A stretch of 64,000 nt of DNA. Origin: Halichoerus grypus. Its lineage: Eukaryota > Chordata > Mammalia > Carnivora > Phocidae. Location of the stretch: assembly GCF_964656455.1 (NCBI RefSeq), contig NC_135716.1:77600484-77664483 (forward strand), written 5' to 3'. Positions 12,179 to 23,590 of this stretch are shown here, one piece after another (positions within the stretch are counted from its first letter, which is position 1; each line of letters opens with the position of its first letter). Below the pieces are notes generated by a model. It saw only the letters and a list, made by a program, of their open reading frames with translations, had not been told where the DNA came from and ran no database searches. Position numbers and translations under genes: made by a program.

Positions 12179-12920
12179 TGGGAAATTTTTTTTGCCTCTA
12201 TCCTCTTAGGTTATTTGACTACAGCCTTGAAAATTAGGCTGACATAGGACAGATTAAAAGGAGAAAGCATACGAATTTTATTTCATGTTAATTTTTACAG
12301 GACACAGAGATATTCCTAGAAAAGAGAAGACTCAAAGAAGTCAATAGGACTGAGAGCTTCTGTGCAATTTTTAATCCTAGAGCAATAAATTGTAAAGATG
12401 TGACAGACAGGGGCACTTGGGTGGCTCAATCGTTAAGCATCTGCCTTCAGCTCAGGTCATGATCCCAGGGTCCTGGGATTGAGCCCTGCATCGGGCTCCA
12501 TGCTCCACCGGAAGCCTGCTCTTCCCTCTCCCGCTACCCTGCTTGTGTTCCCTCTCTCGCTGTGTCTCTCTCTGTCAAATTAAAAAAAAAAAAAAAAAAA
12601 AAAGATGTGATGGACAAGGGAAAGAGGTTTTCAGGCTTCTAGGGGTTGTAAACTGTGAGTAGATATATGAAGGAAACTAATGCAAGATCAGGGCTCTCTT
12701 AGCAAGGTTTATTTGTGCCAAGTTTTTGTCTTCTTTATGACCATAAAAATTCCCTGAGAGAGGGATTTATAGCAGTTCTTATTTTTTAGAAGTTTCTGCT
12801 TTTAGTCAGATAAGGGAAGCTTTGGGAGGGCTTTATCTGCATCTGTTGAATCTCAAAATTCTATATCTCAAATAATTCTTATGCCAAAGTAGCGTATTTT
12901 GGGTGGCATACTCGGAATCA
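12179..12920 (-). mobile_element. Endogenous-retrovirus-type solo LTR, antisense
   Basis: On the minus strand the segment begins TGATTCC and ends in ...CA, as LTRs do. It aligns block by block with the + strand LTR at 32534-33072. Shared blocks are a 'TATGCCACCC' 5' block, a 'AAATCCCTCTCTCAGGGA'-like middle and a 'TTAATCTGTCCTATGTCAG' 3' block. Without the SINE inserted in it, its length (about 535 bp) matches the other copy. No viral genes are attached. The family name is not assigned. Confidence 0.6.
12410..12600 (+). mobile_element. CAN-SINE (SINEC), sense, inside an LTR
   Basis: A sense CAN-SINE: the head 'ggggcacttgggtggctcaa', then 'caggtcatgatcccagggtc', a CT-rich body and a poly-A tail. 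The flank aaagatgtgacagaca at 12394-12409 is repeated as aaagatgtgatggaca at 12601-12616 (two mismatches), so it is moderately old. It interrupts the antisense LTR. Confidence 0.93.
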
Positions 12921-13115
12921 AGTAGATGAGTGGACCCCAAAAAGGACAAATACATAGAAATCCATGATGATAGATCATAATTACATTTCTGAAAAATAAA
13001 CACAAAAATAACTGAATGCATCTCAAGAGAAATGGCACATTACCTACAGGGAAACACCAATTTGAGTATTAGTAGATAATTCGTCTGAAACCACAGAGAC
13101 CAATAGAAAGTAGCT

Positions 13116-13640
13116 GTATTTGTTTTTTGTTACTGTTTGTAAGCTATTTATTCTCCTACATAACTATAAACACATATAACAGGATCTCAAAAACAAAAAC
13201 AAACAACAAAAACAAAACAAAAATAGACTGATTTTGCAGAGACAATTCTGCAAAAAAAGATGTATAAGTAGCCAACAGGTATATGGAAAGATACTCAATA
13301 TGACTAATCATCAGAGAAATACAAACCAAAACCATAAAGAGATATCACCACACATCTGTTAGGATGGTTTTTATCCAAAAACAAAGGGTAACAAGTATTA
13401 GTGTGGATGTGATGAAATTGGAACCCTTGTACACTGTTGGTAGAATTGCAAAATTATGTAGCTGCAATGGAAAATATTCTGGAGATTTCTCAAAAAATTA
13501 AAAATAAAATACTATATGGTCCACATCTGGGTATTTTTCTAAAAAAAATTGAAATCAGGACCTCTAGAGTTACCAGCACTCCCATGCTCATTACAACACT
13601 ATTCACAATCACTAAGATGAAAGTAGCAGTATATTTTAGG
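13116..13640 (+). mobile_element. L1 ORF2 C-terminal fragment inserted in L1 ORF1
   Basis: From about 13240 the sequence follows the ORF2 C-terminal region of old L1s: 'gccaacaggtatatggaaag', 'tcagagaaatacaaaccaaa', 'gttaggatggtttttatcc', 'tgtacactgttggtag' and 'cccatgctcattacaacact'. The flanks are ORF1 sequence of the host L1 that reads across the gap. The first ~120 bp are A-rich and unassigned. No clear target-site duplication was found. Confidence 0.6.
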
Positions 13641-15126
13641 TGTTGAAAGACTAAAACTGAATTCTATCCAGCAAAAATATCTCTTTGATAATGGAGGAAA
13701 TCAGGACATTCTCAGCAGAAGTGAAACTAAGAGAACTTGTTACTAACAAACCTGCCCTTAAAGAGCGGCTAAAGGAAGTTCTATAAACAGAAAAGAATGA
13801 TAATAGAAGGGTTAGAACCTCAGAAATGGAAGAAAACATTGGAATAAATAAAAATAGGAATAACTATAACAGACTTTTTATTAATTTCTTAAATGGCATT
13901 TTTTGATTGAAGCAAAAATTATAACACCAGGTGATCTGATGTTGACTATATGCAGAAGAGATATTTAAGAAAAGTATATTAAAGAGTGGCGAGTATAAAA
14001 AGACCTAAATGGAAGATTTCTAGTCTTCACTTGACGGAATAAAACATCAATACTGATAGGCAGTGATAAATTGCATAATGTATATTGAAATACCTAAAGC
14101 AACAACTAATATGACTATATAAAGCAGTATATTTAAAAGGCAACATGAATAAATCAAGACTCAACCCTAAATAATATTCAAGTAATCCAAAAGAAGGTAA
14201 GAAAGAGAAATGGAAAAACAAGAAAGAGAGGAGATATAAGCAAAAAGCACATACCGAGATTACAGATTAGAGTCCTCAATGTAAATAGTCTAAATTAGTG
14301 TAAATAGTCTAAATACACCAATGTATTTATGTAAATAAATTTATGTAATGTAAAAAGTCTAAATACACCAATTAAAAGATGGAGTTAACAAAGTGGATTA
14401 AACAAAACAAAACCAAAAAAACACCAACATTTATATGCTGTATACAAGAAAATTGCCTAAAATAGTTATAGAGTTAGGTTGAAAGTTAATGGGTGGAAAC
14501 TATACTGTGAAATTATTAATTTAAAAAGCATAAATGACTATCTTAATATCAGGTAAAGTAGACTTAGATGAAAGAAAGTTACTAGGGACAAAGAGAACAA
14601 TTACCTAATGATAAAATAGTCAGTTAACGAAGAAAATGCAGCAATCTTAAATGTGCATACACTGAATGAAAGAGATGGAAAAGATATTAAGCAAAAAAAT
14701 TGACAGAACTGAAAGGGGAAAAAATAATTCATAGTTAAACTTGGGAATGTCAACAACCCACTCAACAGCTAATAGAACTACTGGACAGAAAATCAGCGAG
14801 GGTAAGGAAAACAACATTACCAACAGAATCAAATCAGGATATGGAGAATCCCCCATCCAGCAACAGTAGAATATACAGTTTTTTCTCAAGTGCCCATAGG
14901 AAATTCACTAATATTGAGACCATATGCTTGTGCACAAAACAATCTCAATCAAGCTTTAAAATATTTAAATTATACAGAGTATATTCTCTGACACTAATGG
15001 TATCAAACCAGAAATCAATAGAAAGATAACAGGAAAATCTCATCACTGGAAATAAACTACAGCCTTCTAAATAATCCATGGATCAAAGAGGAAATCTCAA
15101 AGGAAATTTTAAAAGCATATTGAACT

Positions 15127-15344
15127 GGGGCAACTTGGTGGCCCAGTCAGTAAAGCATCTGACTCTTGATTTTGACTCAGGTCATGATCTCATGGTCTTG
15201 GGTTTGAGCCCTACATCAGTGTCTGTGCTTAGCAGGGAATCTGTTTGAAATTCTCTCTCTCTCTTTTTCTCTCTGCCCCTTTCCAAGCTTGTGTTCTCTC
15301 TCTCTCTCTAAAAGAAATAAATCTTTAAAATAAATAAATAAATA
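15127..15344 (+). mobile_element. Older CAN-SINE, sense
   Basis: A diverged sense CAN-SINE with the head 'ggggcaacttggtggcccag', 'tgactcttgattttgactca', a CT-rich body and an AATAAATAAATAAA tail. The flank aaaagcatattgaact (15111-15126) is loosely repeated at 15345-15360 (aaaacacactgaactg). The divergence suggests an older subfamily than the copy at 39781. Confidence 0.88.
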
Positions 15345-16185
15345 AAAACACACTGAACTGAGTGAAAATTAATATACAACAAACCAAAAGATGTGGGATT
15401 CAGCTAAAGCAGTGCCAAGAGGGAAATTTATAGCATCAAATGCTTACATTAGAAAAAAGAAAAGGTTTTGAATAGATAATCTCAATTCTTACCTCAATAA
15501 ACTAAGATAAGAAGAACAAACTAATCCAAAAATAACAGGAAGATGGAGATAATAAAGGAAAAGTCAAAATGAAAATAATTGAAAACAGGAAAACAATAGA
15601 GAAAATGAATGAAATAAAGAGTTATTTCTTTGAGAAAATCAGTGACATTGATAAACCTCTAGCAAGATTGACAAAGATAAAAAGGGATAAGGCAAACTCA
15701 CCATTATTAAGAATAAAACCCAGGATACCCCTACAGGTCCTGTAGCCATTAAAAAGATAGAGAAATACTTAAGACAACTTTGCTCTGATAAGCTAGTCAA
15801 CTTAGAAGAAATGGACCAATTCCTCAAAAACCATACTCAATCAATACTCAACCAAGATGAAATAGAAAAGCTAAATATTGCTAACTATAAAATAAGTTGA
15901 ATTTGTCATTTAAAAACTCCTGAAAAAGCAGTCTCCAGGCCTAGATGATTTTACTGGAGAATTCTACCTAAAATTTAAATAATTAATACCAATTTTACAA
16001 AATATCTTCCATAAAAGAGAAGACAAAGAAACACTTTTCAACTCATTTTATGAGACTTGTATTACCCAGGCATGCAAACTAGACAGAGTACAAAACAAGA
16101 AACCTACAGATCAATATTTATCATGAAATTAGATATAAAACTCCTCAACAAAACATTAGCAAATCAAATCCAGTAATGCATTAAT

Positions 16186-16375
16186 ATATTATCTTATTTT
16201 GTCCTCAAACTGTCATGTGTGTAGGTACTATTACTATTTCCATTTTCCATTTGGAAAATGGGGCCCAGAGAGCTGAAATAGCTTCCCCACTTCTACAAAC
16301 TTAAAAATGGCAGAATCTGGATTTCAATCTAGGTTGTCTAACCCCACCACCTGTCTTCTTAACAATTATAGTAAT
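16186..16375 (-). repeat. MIR, antisense
   Basis: A mammalian-wide interspersed repeat read in reverse. The order 'tactattactatttccattt', 'ggggcccagagagctgaaat', 'ggcagaatctggatttcaat' and 'gtcttcttaacaattatag' is the standard antisense MIR order. It lies directly after the old L1. Confidence 0.75.
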
Positions 16376-18081
16376 ACTATAAATTCCTTATTTTCCTTTT
16401 TATCGCTGAAACTGCCAGTTGCCAAAAAAAAAAAAAAAAAAAAATCTGTTTCTTCCTTCTTTAGTTGTAAAATCCTAATGTTAGCCTATTGGTATTCAGT
16501 TAAAAGATTATATTCTTGCTCCTAGGTGTGGCCTTGTTACTAAGTGATTACAAATGGTATTTAAGCAAATTTGTTTTGAGAGATTTCAGGGTAAGCTCCT
16601 TAAAGTGCCTTGGCTTGTGCTTCATCTTCTTTCCTTCTTCCCACTACTGGTTAGCCTGATATGATGACTGAGTGCCCAGTAACCCTGGTGGACCATGAGG
16701 TTAATTGAGAATGGTTGCTGCATACAGAGGATGGTAGAACAGGGGTTTAGAGACTGTTTTTCGGAAGATAGTGTGGAGTTGCCATATACATTATTGGATG
16801 TCCTACTTTCAAATTCTGTTATGAGAGAAATAAATAACTATCTTGTTTAAACCATGGTTATTTTGGGTTTTCAGATATATGAAGTCTAACTTAATCATAA
16901 CTGACACTCCTACCATATTCTTCTAATTAGTCCTAATACAGATAATAAAAAGCTATCATCTTATTTATATTCAGTTCTGCTGATGTTAGAAATATAGACA
17001 TAATCCTTTTGCTATTTATCTATATCCAATTTGACATTTTTATTTGCCTTGAAAGGAATGAAATATTTTTGAGATTGTTATTTCACAAATCTATTATTTT
17101 TTTATTATTATTTTAAAGATTGACATTAATAGATGTTTTTAATTAAATTCTGCAGGATTGATACTTGTCAGCTTTAGACAAAAATATTTCCTTCAGGCTT
17201 CTCATTACTGGTGTTGCCAGTAAGGTTGATTTGCCTGCAGCCTGCCTCTGCAGACTGATTTATGACTGCCAGCACTTGGTAAGCTCAGAGAGCAGACTGA
17301 ACTTGTCAGTGAAAACATCATATAAGTCTATCTTTGACTTGTGAGAGTTGTCAAATGACATTAGTATTCTGCGTGATTCTTTGGCCACCTCATTATTTTC
17401 CTCTCATTGCAATAGTATTGACTCTTAGTTGGTATTTCTTTTTTAGCTCATTCAGTTAAAGGAGGGAAATTATATGTTTCCTTATGTCATTTTCCTGGGA
17501 TAGTTTCCATAAGACTCAATACTTAGGAGAGATGTATCAGAATAACATTAAAGTTATTTAATAAAGGGTACTTTATTAAAATGTCATGACTTACAATTTT
17601 GATCACTGACATTAATCTACTAAGTGCTTTTCTCCATAGGTAGAGAGGTTGAATATTATACAAATTTTGAAGTTAAAGAGCTCTTATATTTATTTATGCT
17701 GGTTAATGAGTTATTAAAGATATTTATAATGATATAACATTAATCTATTACACTAATGAATATCTTATTATTAATAACTGAAACATTGTAAATTAGTCTT
17801 CTAACAATGTCTAGATATCAAATATACACTGTTCAGGAAAATATAGGGCAGAATTGAGTGCTTCACATATATAAACAACTATGACAATTCAGTTGGATTA
17901 TGTAGGATCATATAGTTGTTCATCCTCTTCCCCACCATAAAACTAAAAAGCCCAAATTCCAGCTCCAGTAAATATTGAAATGCAAAGGAAGATGTCTTAA
18001 TGTATTTCCTAGTTGAGCTCATAAAATATGTAGGCAGACAGTTGTGTAGAGAGATGACCCATTTCCTTGCATCAGAGATTC
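16376..18081. other. Unassigned non-coding DNA
   Basis: It contains a pure A run at about 16420-16443 without a recognisable retrocopy upstream. Otherwise I see unique-looking sequence with no long open frame and no repeat I can name. Confidence 0.5.
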
Positions 18082-18445
18082 TACGGTCTGAGTGTTGGTG
18101 CCCTTTCCCTACCCCCAAATTCATATGTTGAAATCCTGACCTCCAAAGAAGATGATATTAGGAGTTAGGAGTTTTGGGAGGTGCTTAGGTCTTGAGGGCA
18201 GGGACTCCATGAATGAGATTAGTGTTCCTTTAAAAAAGGTTAAAACTTGCCTTACCTTTTGTACCATAGGAGGACACAGTGAGAAGGCACTGGCTACGAA
18301 ACCAAGCCTTCACCAGAACACGACCAAGTTGGTGCCTTCAGCTTGGACTTTTCAGCTTCCAGAAAGTGTGAAATAAATTTCTGTCATGTATAAGCCACCC
18401 AGGCTGTGGCATTTTGTTATAGCAGCCTGAATGGACTGAGATGAG
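18082..18445 (+). mobile_element. MaLR-type LTR, sense
   Basis: The order of blocks is that of a MaLR LTR: 'ccccaaattcatatgttgaa' near the start, 'gggaggtgcttaggtcttga', 'ccatgaatgagattagtgtt', 'aggaggacacagtgagaagg', a polyadenylation region with 'gtgaaataaatttctgtc', 'taagccacccaggctgtgg' and the terminal 'gcagcctgaatggactgaga'. No internal region is attached. The minus-strand frame at 18352-18807 overlaps its end and is chance. Confidence 0.7.
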
Positions 18446-19565
18446 AGAAAACCACCAATGTGATAAGAATTAGTGCCCATCATCAATAGGCAACGAATAC
18501 TTGAGAATAGCTGTGGATAAAATTCCCCAGAAAAAGGTTTTGGGTGCATTGCTGGCTTTTTTGACCATTTTGAGAGGTGACAAATGGATGTTGACTGAAA
18601 TGCACATCTATCCTTATTTATAACACAAGCATCCTCAGAGAATACAATTAAAAGTTTGAAACAGCAGATTCTCTGTCTATTCAGCTTATAATGATTTGAC
18701 ACAAAACCAAAGAGGGAAATAAGACATAATATTACCTGAATGTACCACATTCCTTTCACCCTCAGAGCAGTTGTCTCACTGAAAACTGGAAAATGAAACT
18801 GAAACACTTGTTATCTAAACAGTGAAAAGGAAAGGGTTGGCTTAATCATTTAGCTCATCTTGTCTCTATAATGAATATGAAGGGAAGTAAAGTGGACTTC
18901 AGGTTTTTGGATTGAGGAGTGGGAATGAGGTGCTGGGGAAGAATACAAATACACAAATTTATATACCCAGCCCCCCCCCCCACGAAATATTTCTTCCATT
19001 TTGCCCAATTTAATGGTCCTAGGTCTATCTTTAAACTTACACATATCCATAGGAGGTACTATAGATTCACAAATGGCAACATTTACACCATTACATGTGA
19101 CAGAAAATTGCTATCATTAAACTTCCTAAAGGTACATCAGAGGGGTCATAACTTTACCTCAGGTACCAATTTACAGGTAGTTGTGAAAATGGCTCCAATA
19201 ATCAGTGACAGGAATGGTGCAGTGATTCTTTACCTGCCAAATCCTGTGACATCTCCTCAAGGGTGGGGCTAAGGAGAAGTGTTATCAAGGATACTATTAC
19301 TATTACTGTAGGTTCTATGGTTGAACACTATGTCAGGAATGGATAACTTGACCATGTGGTAAGGATGTTTGTGAAACAGAAAATAAATACAAATGAGGAC
19401 ATCATAGAAGACAGAAGGTCACTCACACATGGGCCTCAATTTCACGAGCAATGCAATAACATATATCCATGAAAGTAACTCAGAACAAGGGAAGAACACA
19501 GTTATCTTTTTCAGATATCGTGCTGACTAAAGGCCAGTACAGGGAGAAACCTCTGTTTCTCCCAT
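18446..19565. other. Unassigned DNA
   Basis: There are open frames on both strands (minus 18352-18807, plus 18919-19272), but no domain, splice pattern or codon evidence supports a gene. An 11-C run is at 18971-18981. Confidence 0.4.
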
Positions 19566-19580
19566 AGAAAAGGATATATA

Positions 19581-19677
19581 CGAAAACAACGAATTGTGGA
19601 TCACTACATCAAAAACTAATGATGTATTGTATGGTGACTAACATAATAAAATAAAATTTAAAAAAATGAGAAAAAAA
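19581..19677 (+). mobile_element. Very short L1 insertion (about 97 bp) with target-site duplication
   Basis: This is only the last part of the young L1 3' UTR ('ctacatcaaaaactaatgat', 'gtatggtgactaacataata') plus an A-rich tail. The 15-bp flank agaaaaggatatata is perfectly repeated at 19566-19580 and 19678-19692, so this is a genuine, strongly 5'-truncated insertion. Confidence 0.93.
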
Positions 19678-19692
19678 AGAAAAGGATATATA

Positions 19693-20928
19693 TTATATAT
19701 ATCTCTGCCTAAACTCTCCGCCTAGATAACTTGGTGAAAAGAAGTAATGCAATGCTCCTACTGATTCCTCCTACAGGTAATTGACTACAGCTCCCTTCAT
19801 TTTATGGCTTATAGGGCATGTTTACAATTCTAGATTTTTCCCAGATGACTAAGAGAAAGATTACCAACATACAAGGTAGAAAGTGCCAAGTAACATTGCT
19901 TTAGCTTTTGTGCTCTATGTGGCCATAAATCAAGATGGTATATTGCAAAGGTGTCTGCTTGAGAATAATGGGAAGCAGATTGTGGTTGCTTATGTTATGT
20001 AAGAACTGGATTTGCTCTTTTTTTTAATTTAATTTAATTTAATTTAATTTAATTTAATTTAATTTTTGGATTTGCTCTTTTCATATAAGAATAAGTATGG
20101 GGATGAAACACATTTAAGGAAATCAGAATTAGAAACTTAAAAGCCTAAGAGAATTTGGGCATGCCCATGAATTTGGGCATGTTTTTGTTAACCTGATATT
20201 ATTGGTAAACTCTTCTCTGGAGCTTTAAATTTGTGACCTGGTGACCCAATAGATAAATCCTCTCACAAAGCATGCAAAGAATGTTTATAGGCAGTTTCAT
20301 GGCATACCCAAATGTAGACGTGTTTGGGAGTTGAATCTACCTAATTGTCAGCCTAGTGGGAAATGTCATAGTTTAGGGCACAGACTATTTTCTCCAATAG
20401 CACTGACCAAGTAAATGTTCAATTGCACAACATATATGATCCTTGATCAGTGTGGGCTGTTATGCCACGTTCTCTAGGGATTTTAGGCACTAGTCTTGGT
20501 TACCAAATCAGGTCAAAATCCAGAGGGCTCGTTACCATGATACAAATGAGCACTACTGGAGCACTGTGATGAACTCTCTTCCAGGACCCTGAGCCCCAGC
20601 TCAGAATCAGACTGAGATTGATGAGGGGCAATAAAGCTTTAGGTGAATAGCTTAATTAATTAATTATCTGAATAGAACACTATGCCAACAGCATTGGGAG
20701 ATGCCTTCCACTTCCACTCAGTGAGGAAGCATGGATGTTCTAATCACTATATTATCTGATGTTTTTAGGTGTTAGTGTCCAGGCTAAGAAGTTCCATAAG
20801 TGTTTACATCATGGAAAGACTAAGTTATTGCAGAATAACACTGAAGTGTGGCCTAAATTTATTTCTTGTGGCCAACATACAGTTGGGTTCTGTTTTTAAT
20901 CTACTATTAACAGTCTAAGTCTTTAAAT
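19693..20928. other. Unassigned DNA with one simple-repeat insertion
   Basis: No gene or named repeat is seen apart from the (TTTAA)n block at 20022-20066. The sequence 20150-20640 has a less AT-rich, protein-like texture but no open frame of note. A decayed retroviral internal region is possible and not supported further. Confidence 0.4.
20022..20066. repeat. (TTTAA)n block bounded by a 15-bp direct repeat
   Basis: About 45 bp of TTTAA units lie between two perfect copies of tggatttgctctttt (20007-20021 and 20067-20081). The bounding repeat has the length of an L1-type target-site duplication. This suggests a retrotransposition event that deposited only an antisense A-rich tail. Confidence 0.9.
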
Positions 20929-20940
20929 TAGTGTATTTAG

Positions 20941-21167
20941 GGGCATCTGAGTGGCTCAGTTGATTGAGTGACCAACTCTTGGTTTCAGCTCACATCATGA
21001 TCTCATGGGTGGTGGGACTGAGCCCCATATCCAGCTCTGTGCTCAGCGGGGAATCTGCTTGAAGATTCTCCCTCTGCCTCTCCCCCCACTCTACAGGCAT
21101 GCTCATTCTCTCTCTCTAAAATAAATAAATAAATCTTTTAAATAAATAAATAAATAAATAAATAACC
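20941..21167 (+). mobile_element. CAN-SINE, sense
   Basis: The head 'gggcatctgagtggctcag' is followed by the tRNA-like region, 'ctctgtgctcagcggggaat', a CT-rich body and a long (AAAT)n tail. The flanks tagtgtatttag (20929-20940) and tagtatatttag (21168-21179) form a duplication with one mismatch. Confidence 0.93.
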
Positions 21168-21408
21168 TAGTATATTTAGATCACTGATGTTTAAAGTGAG
21201 CAGTGATATGGCTGCCTTAGTACCTACCATACTTGTCACTCTAATTACTCCCCTTATTTTTACTTTCACTTTGTCTCTCATATGTTTTCTGGTTTTAATT
21301 AAGCATTTTATATGATTTCATTTATTTCTTCTCCCCTTTTAGCACATCAATTGTCTTTTTTTTTTAGTAGTTGTCCCTTAGGTTGGTATACACAAAATAA
21401 CACTATAC

Positions 21409-21526
21409 TGGGGCACCTGGCTGTCTAGGTCAGTAGAGCATGAAACTCTTGATCTCTGGGTTGTAAATTCAAGCCCTATGTTGGGAGTAAAGATTAGTTA
21501 AAAATAAATTTTAAAAAAGCCCACAA
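21409..21526 (+). mobile_element. Short, older tRNA-derived carnivore SINE
   Basis: A shorter SINE without the CT-rich body: 'ggggcacctggctgtctagg', 'tcagtagagcatgaaactct', 'tgatctctgggttgtaaatt', 'gttgggagtaaagattag' and an AAATAAATTTTA tail. The tRNA A and B box regions are recognisable. The flanks aaaataacactatac (21394-21408) and acaaataacgccatac (about 21529-21544) are an imperfect duplication, consistent with age. Confidence 0.8.
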
Positions 21527-21689
21527 AAACAAATAACGCCATACCACTTCTTCATGGGTAGTGAAATACCTTATAAAAGAGTACTTACAATTTTTCCTCC
21601 TAATCACTGTAACATTTCTTCCATTCCTTTCCACATCATGATCAGCTATAATCAAATATTTCATTGCTATTACTTTAAATAAACTGTTA

Positions 21690-22440
21690 ACTATTAAGTC
21701 ATTTAAGAAATATATTTTATTTTACCATTTATTCATTCTCTAATGTTTTTCCTTTCTTCATACAGATCTGAGTTTCTGATGTATATCATTTTCCTTCTTT
21801 CTGAAGAATTTTTTTTCAATATTTCTTGCAAAGCAGGTCTACCGGCAACAAAATCTCTCAATTTTTTTTTTTTGTCTGAAAAAGTATCTATTTCTTCTTC
21901 ACTTTTGAAAGATAATTTCACAAGTACAGAATTGTAGGTTGGTTGGTTTTTCTTTCAACATTCCACTTTTTGCTTGCTTTCATAGTTTCTGAAAAGAAAT
22001 TGGTTATAATTCTTATTCTTGTTCCTCTATAGGTGAAATTCACTACCCCCCCCCCCCCCCCCCGGCTGATACTGGCTTCTTTTAAGATTTTTCTCTTGGT
22101 CTTTGATTTCTGTAGTTTGGATACGATATGGCTAGGTATAAATTTTAACTTCTAGCTATTTGTTAATTACAATTAGGTTTTCCTTCCCTGGTAATTGTTC
22201 CAGCAGCAGTTTGTGCTCCTGAACTTCTGCTTGGGTAACTTGTGATTCTTTGTATCTACCTGTCTGTCTTTCCAATTTGGGGGGCCGTGGTTTGCCCTCT
22301 GATTTCAATTGTCTGATGCATCTAAAAAGAGTTGTTGATTTTCAGTTGGTTCAGTTTTTTTTTTTTTTTCCTTGTTGTGGGGATAGGAGCAATGACTTTC
22401 AAACTCTTTAAATGACAGATCAGAAACTGGAAGTTACTCT
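21690..22440 (-). mobile_element. L1/HAL1-type ORF1 relic, antisense
   Basis: On + the sequence shows antisense L1 ORF1-region blocks: 'atttcttgcaaagcaggtct', 'gataatttcacaagtaca', 'ttctgaaaagaaattggtt' and 'ttttctcttggtctttgatt'. These are followed by upstream-type sequence to 'aatgactttcaaactcttta'. It is strongly decayed. Class (L1 or the ORF2-less relative HAL1) and limits are uncertain. An 18-C run lies at 22046-22063. Confidence 0.5.
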
Positions 22441-22885
22441 AAACCATTTTTGACTATCTTATTCACTTGTCTTTATTCCATCTTGTAAATCATGAATAGC
22501 TATTATAAGATTCTATTTTAGGGAATTTAAATGAACTCTTCTAACAGCAACTAGGGTGATAAAATTTCCCCCAAAAGGTCTTTTATCTTATTTTGACTTT
22601 CAAAGACATACATATGTGTGACACTGATGTATGTTGTTAATATTGGGTATGTTTATATGTTGTATCTTTAGAATGCCAAAGAACTATGAATAGCTCAGTC
22701 ATTTTTAATTGCTATAGTTTTAAGTATTTATAAGATAAAATATTCTTAGGTATAAAACCTGGTCTGCAATACTGGTTTATTTATGCATATATTTAAAGAT
22801 ATATAGACATTGTCACTATTAATTTTTATAATGCACTAGAGTTTTGAGCTGAGATTCTAATTAAGTTGATTATTGGACTCTAATT

Positions 22886-23110
22886 CAGGGGTGGAGAAAC
22901 TAAGACCAGAAGGTTAAATTTAGCCCCTCACTTGTCTTTATAAATAAAGTTTTATTAGATTACAACCACAAATTCATTTGTTTTCATATTGTCCATGGCT
23001 GTTTTTGCACTATAGTGATAGAATTGAGTAGTCACAGTAGAGCCTATATGTCCCACAAAGTCTAAAATATTTATACTCTGACCCTTTACAGAAAAAGATT
23101 CCAACTCCTG
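22886..23110. mobile_element. Non-autonomous hAT-type DNA transposon
   Basis: The left end caggggtggagaaact and the right end agattccaactcctg are imperfect inverted repeats of the CAGGGGTTGGCAAACT type. Inside are the blocks 'aaataaagttttattagatt', 'attgtccatggctgttttt', 'gaattgagtagtcacagtag' and 'gaccctttacagaaaaa' of a well-known mammalian hAT MITE. The 8 bases before (ctctaatt) and after (ttctaaaa) share a core, as an old 8-bp hAT duplication would. No transposase is encoded. Confidence 0.75.
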
Positions 23111-23193
23111 TTCTAAAATATAGCAGAGATTTTGAATTTTTTCTATATACATATATTTATCATGTAAAACATTTTTAGAGATGAATTTTCTTT

Positions 23194-23392
23194 ATTTTTT
23201 TCGATTATTTATTTATTTATTTGACACAGAGAGAGACAGAGAGAGAGAGAGAACACAAGCAGGGGTAGTGGGAGAGGGAGAAGCAGACTCCCTGCAGAGC
23301 AGGGATCCTGATGTGGGGCTCAATCCCAGGACCCTGGGATCATGACCTGAGCCAAAGGCAGACGCTTAACGACTGAGCCACCCAGGCGCCCC
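23194..23392 (-). mobile_element. CAN-SINE, antisense
   Basis: A complete antisense copy: an (ATTT)n tail at left, a GAGA-rich body, 'ggaccctgggatcatgacct' and the head 'gactgagccacccaggcgcc'. The flank tgaattttcttt is repeated at 23182-23193 and 23397-23408 (core of an approximately 16-bp duplication). Confidence 0.94.
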
Positions 23393-23590
23393 AAAGTGAA
23401 TTTTCTTTGGTTTTAAAGTCTTTTTTTGGTGTGTGTATATAAGTCATCAATATTTCTATACCTATAAGGTAAGGTGGTCATTTAAAAGTGAAAAAATGTA
23501 TTTATATTGTTGAATAGAACAACAATTCATTTAAGGATATAGTCTAGAAATAGAAATGAAATATTTTTGTGTTTCCCTTATTAGATTTTT

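Larger units (their letters stand above)
11940..16185 (+). mobile_element. Old mammalian L1 (ORF1 to mid ORF2), nested host element
   Basis: The pieces follow L1 order on +. ORF1 sequence lies at 11960-12178 ('gagtctcagggatcaatggg') and again at about 13010-13115. The ORF1 C-terminus is at 13641-13790 ('attctatccagcaaaaatat', 'ctaaaggaagttctataaac'). A linker and the endonuclease part run to about 15000 ('gtagacttagatgaaagaaa', 'gacagaaaatcagc'), and the early reverse-transcriptase part to 16185 ('cctctagcaagattgacaaa', 'ttttactggagaattctacc'). An LTR (12179-12920), a further L1 (13116-13640) and a SINE (15127-15344) interrupt it. Frames are destroyed throughout and no protein is made. A local repeat of 'gtaaatagtctaaat' at 14280-14380 duplicates part of the linker. 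Confidence 0.75.

Noticed and set aside
16420..16443. Poly-A run as the tail of a processed pseudogene
   Set aside because: The upstream sequence is an antisense MIR and unassigned DNA with no flanking duplication and no recognisable gene copy.
18352..18807. 151-aa minus-strand open frame as a possible gene
   Set aside because: It overlaps the end of a MaLR LTR, has no recognisable domain, and its composition is that of translated AT-rich non-coding DNA.
21733..21937. Lys/Glu-rich minus-strand frame of 62 aa as a small protein
   Set aside because: It falls within an antisense L1/HAL1 ORF1 relic and is a remnant of that coding region.
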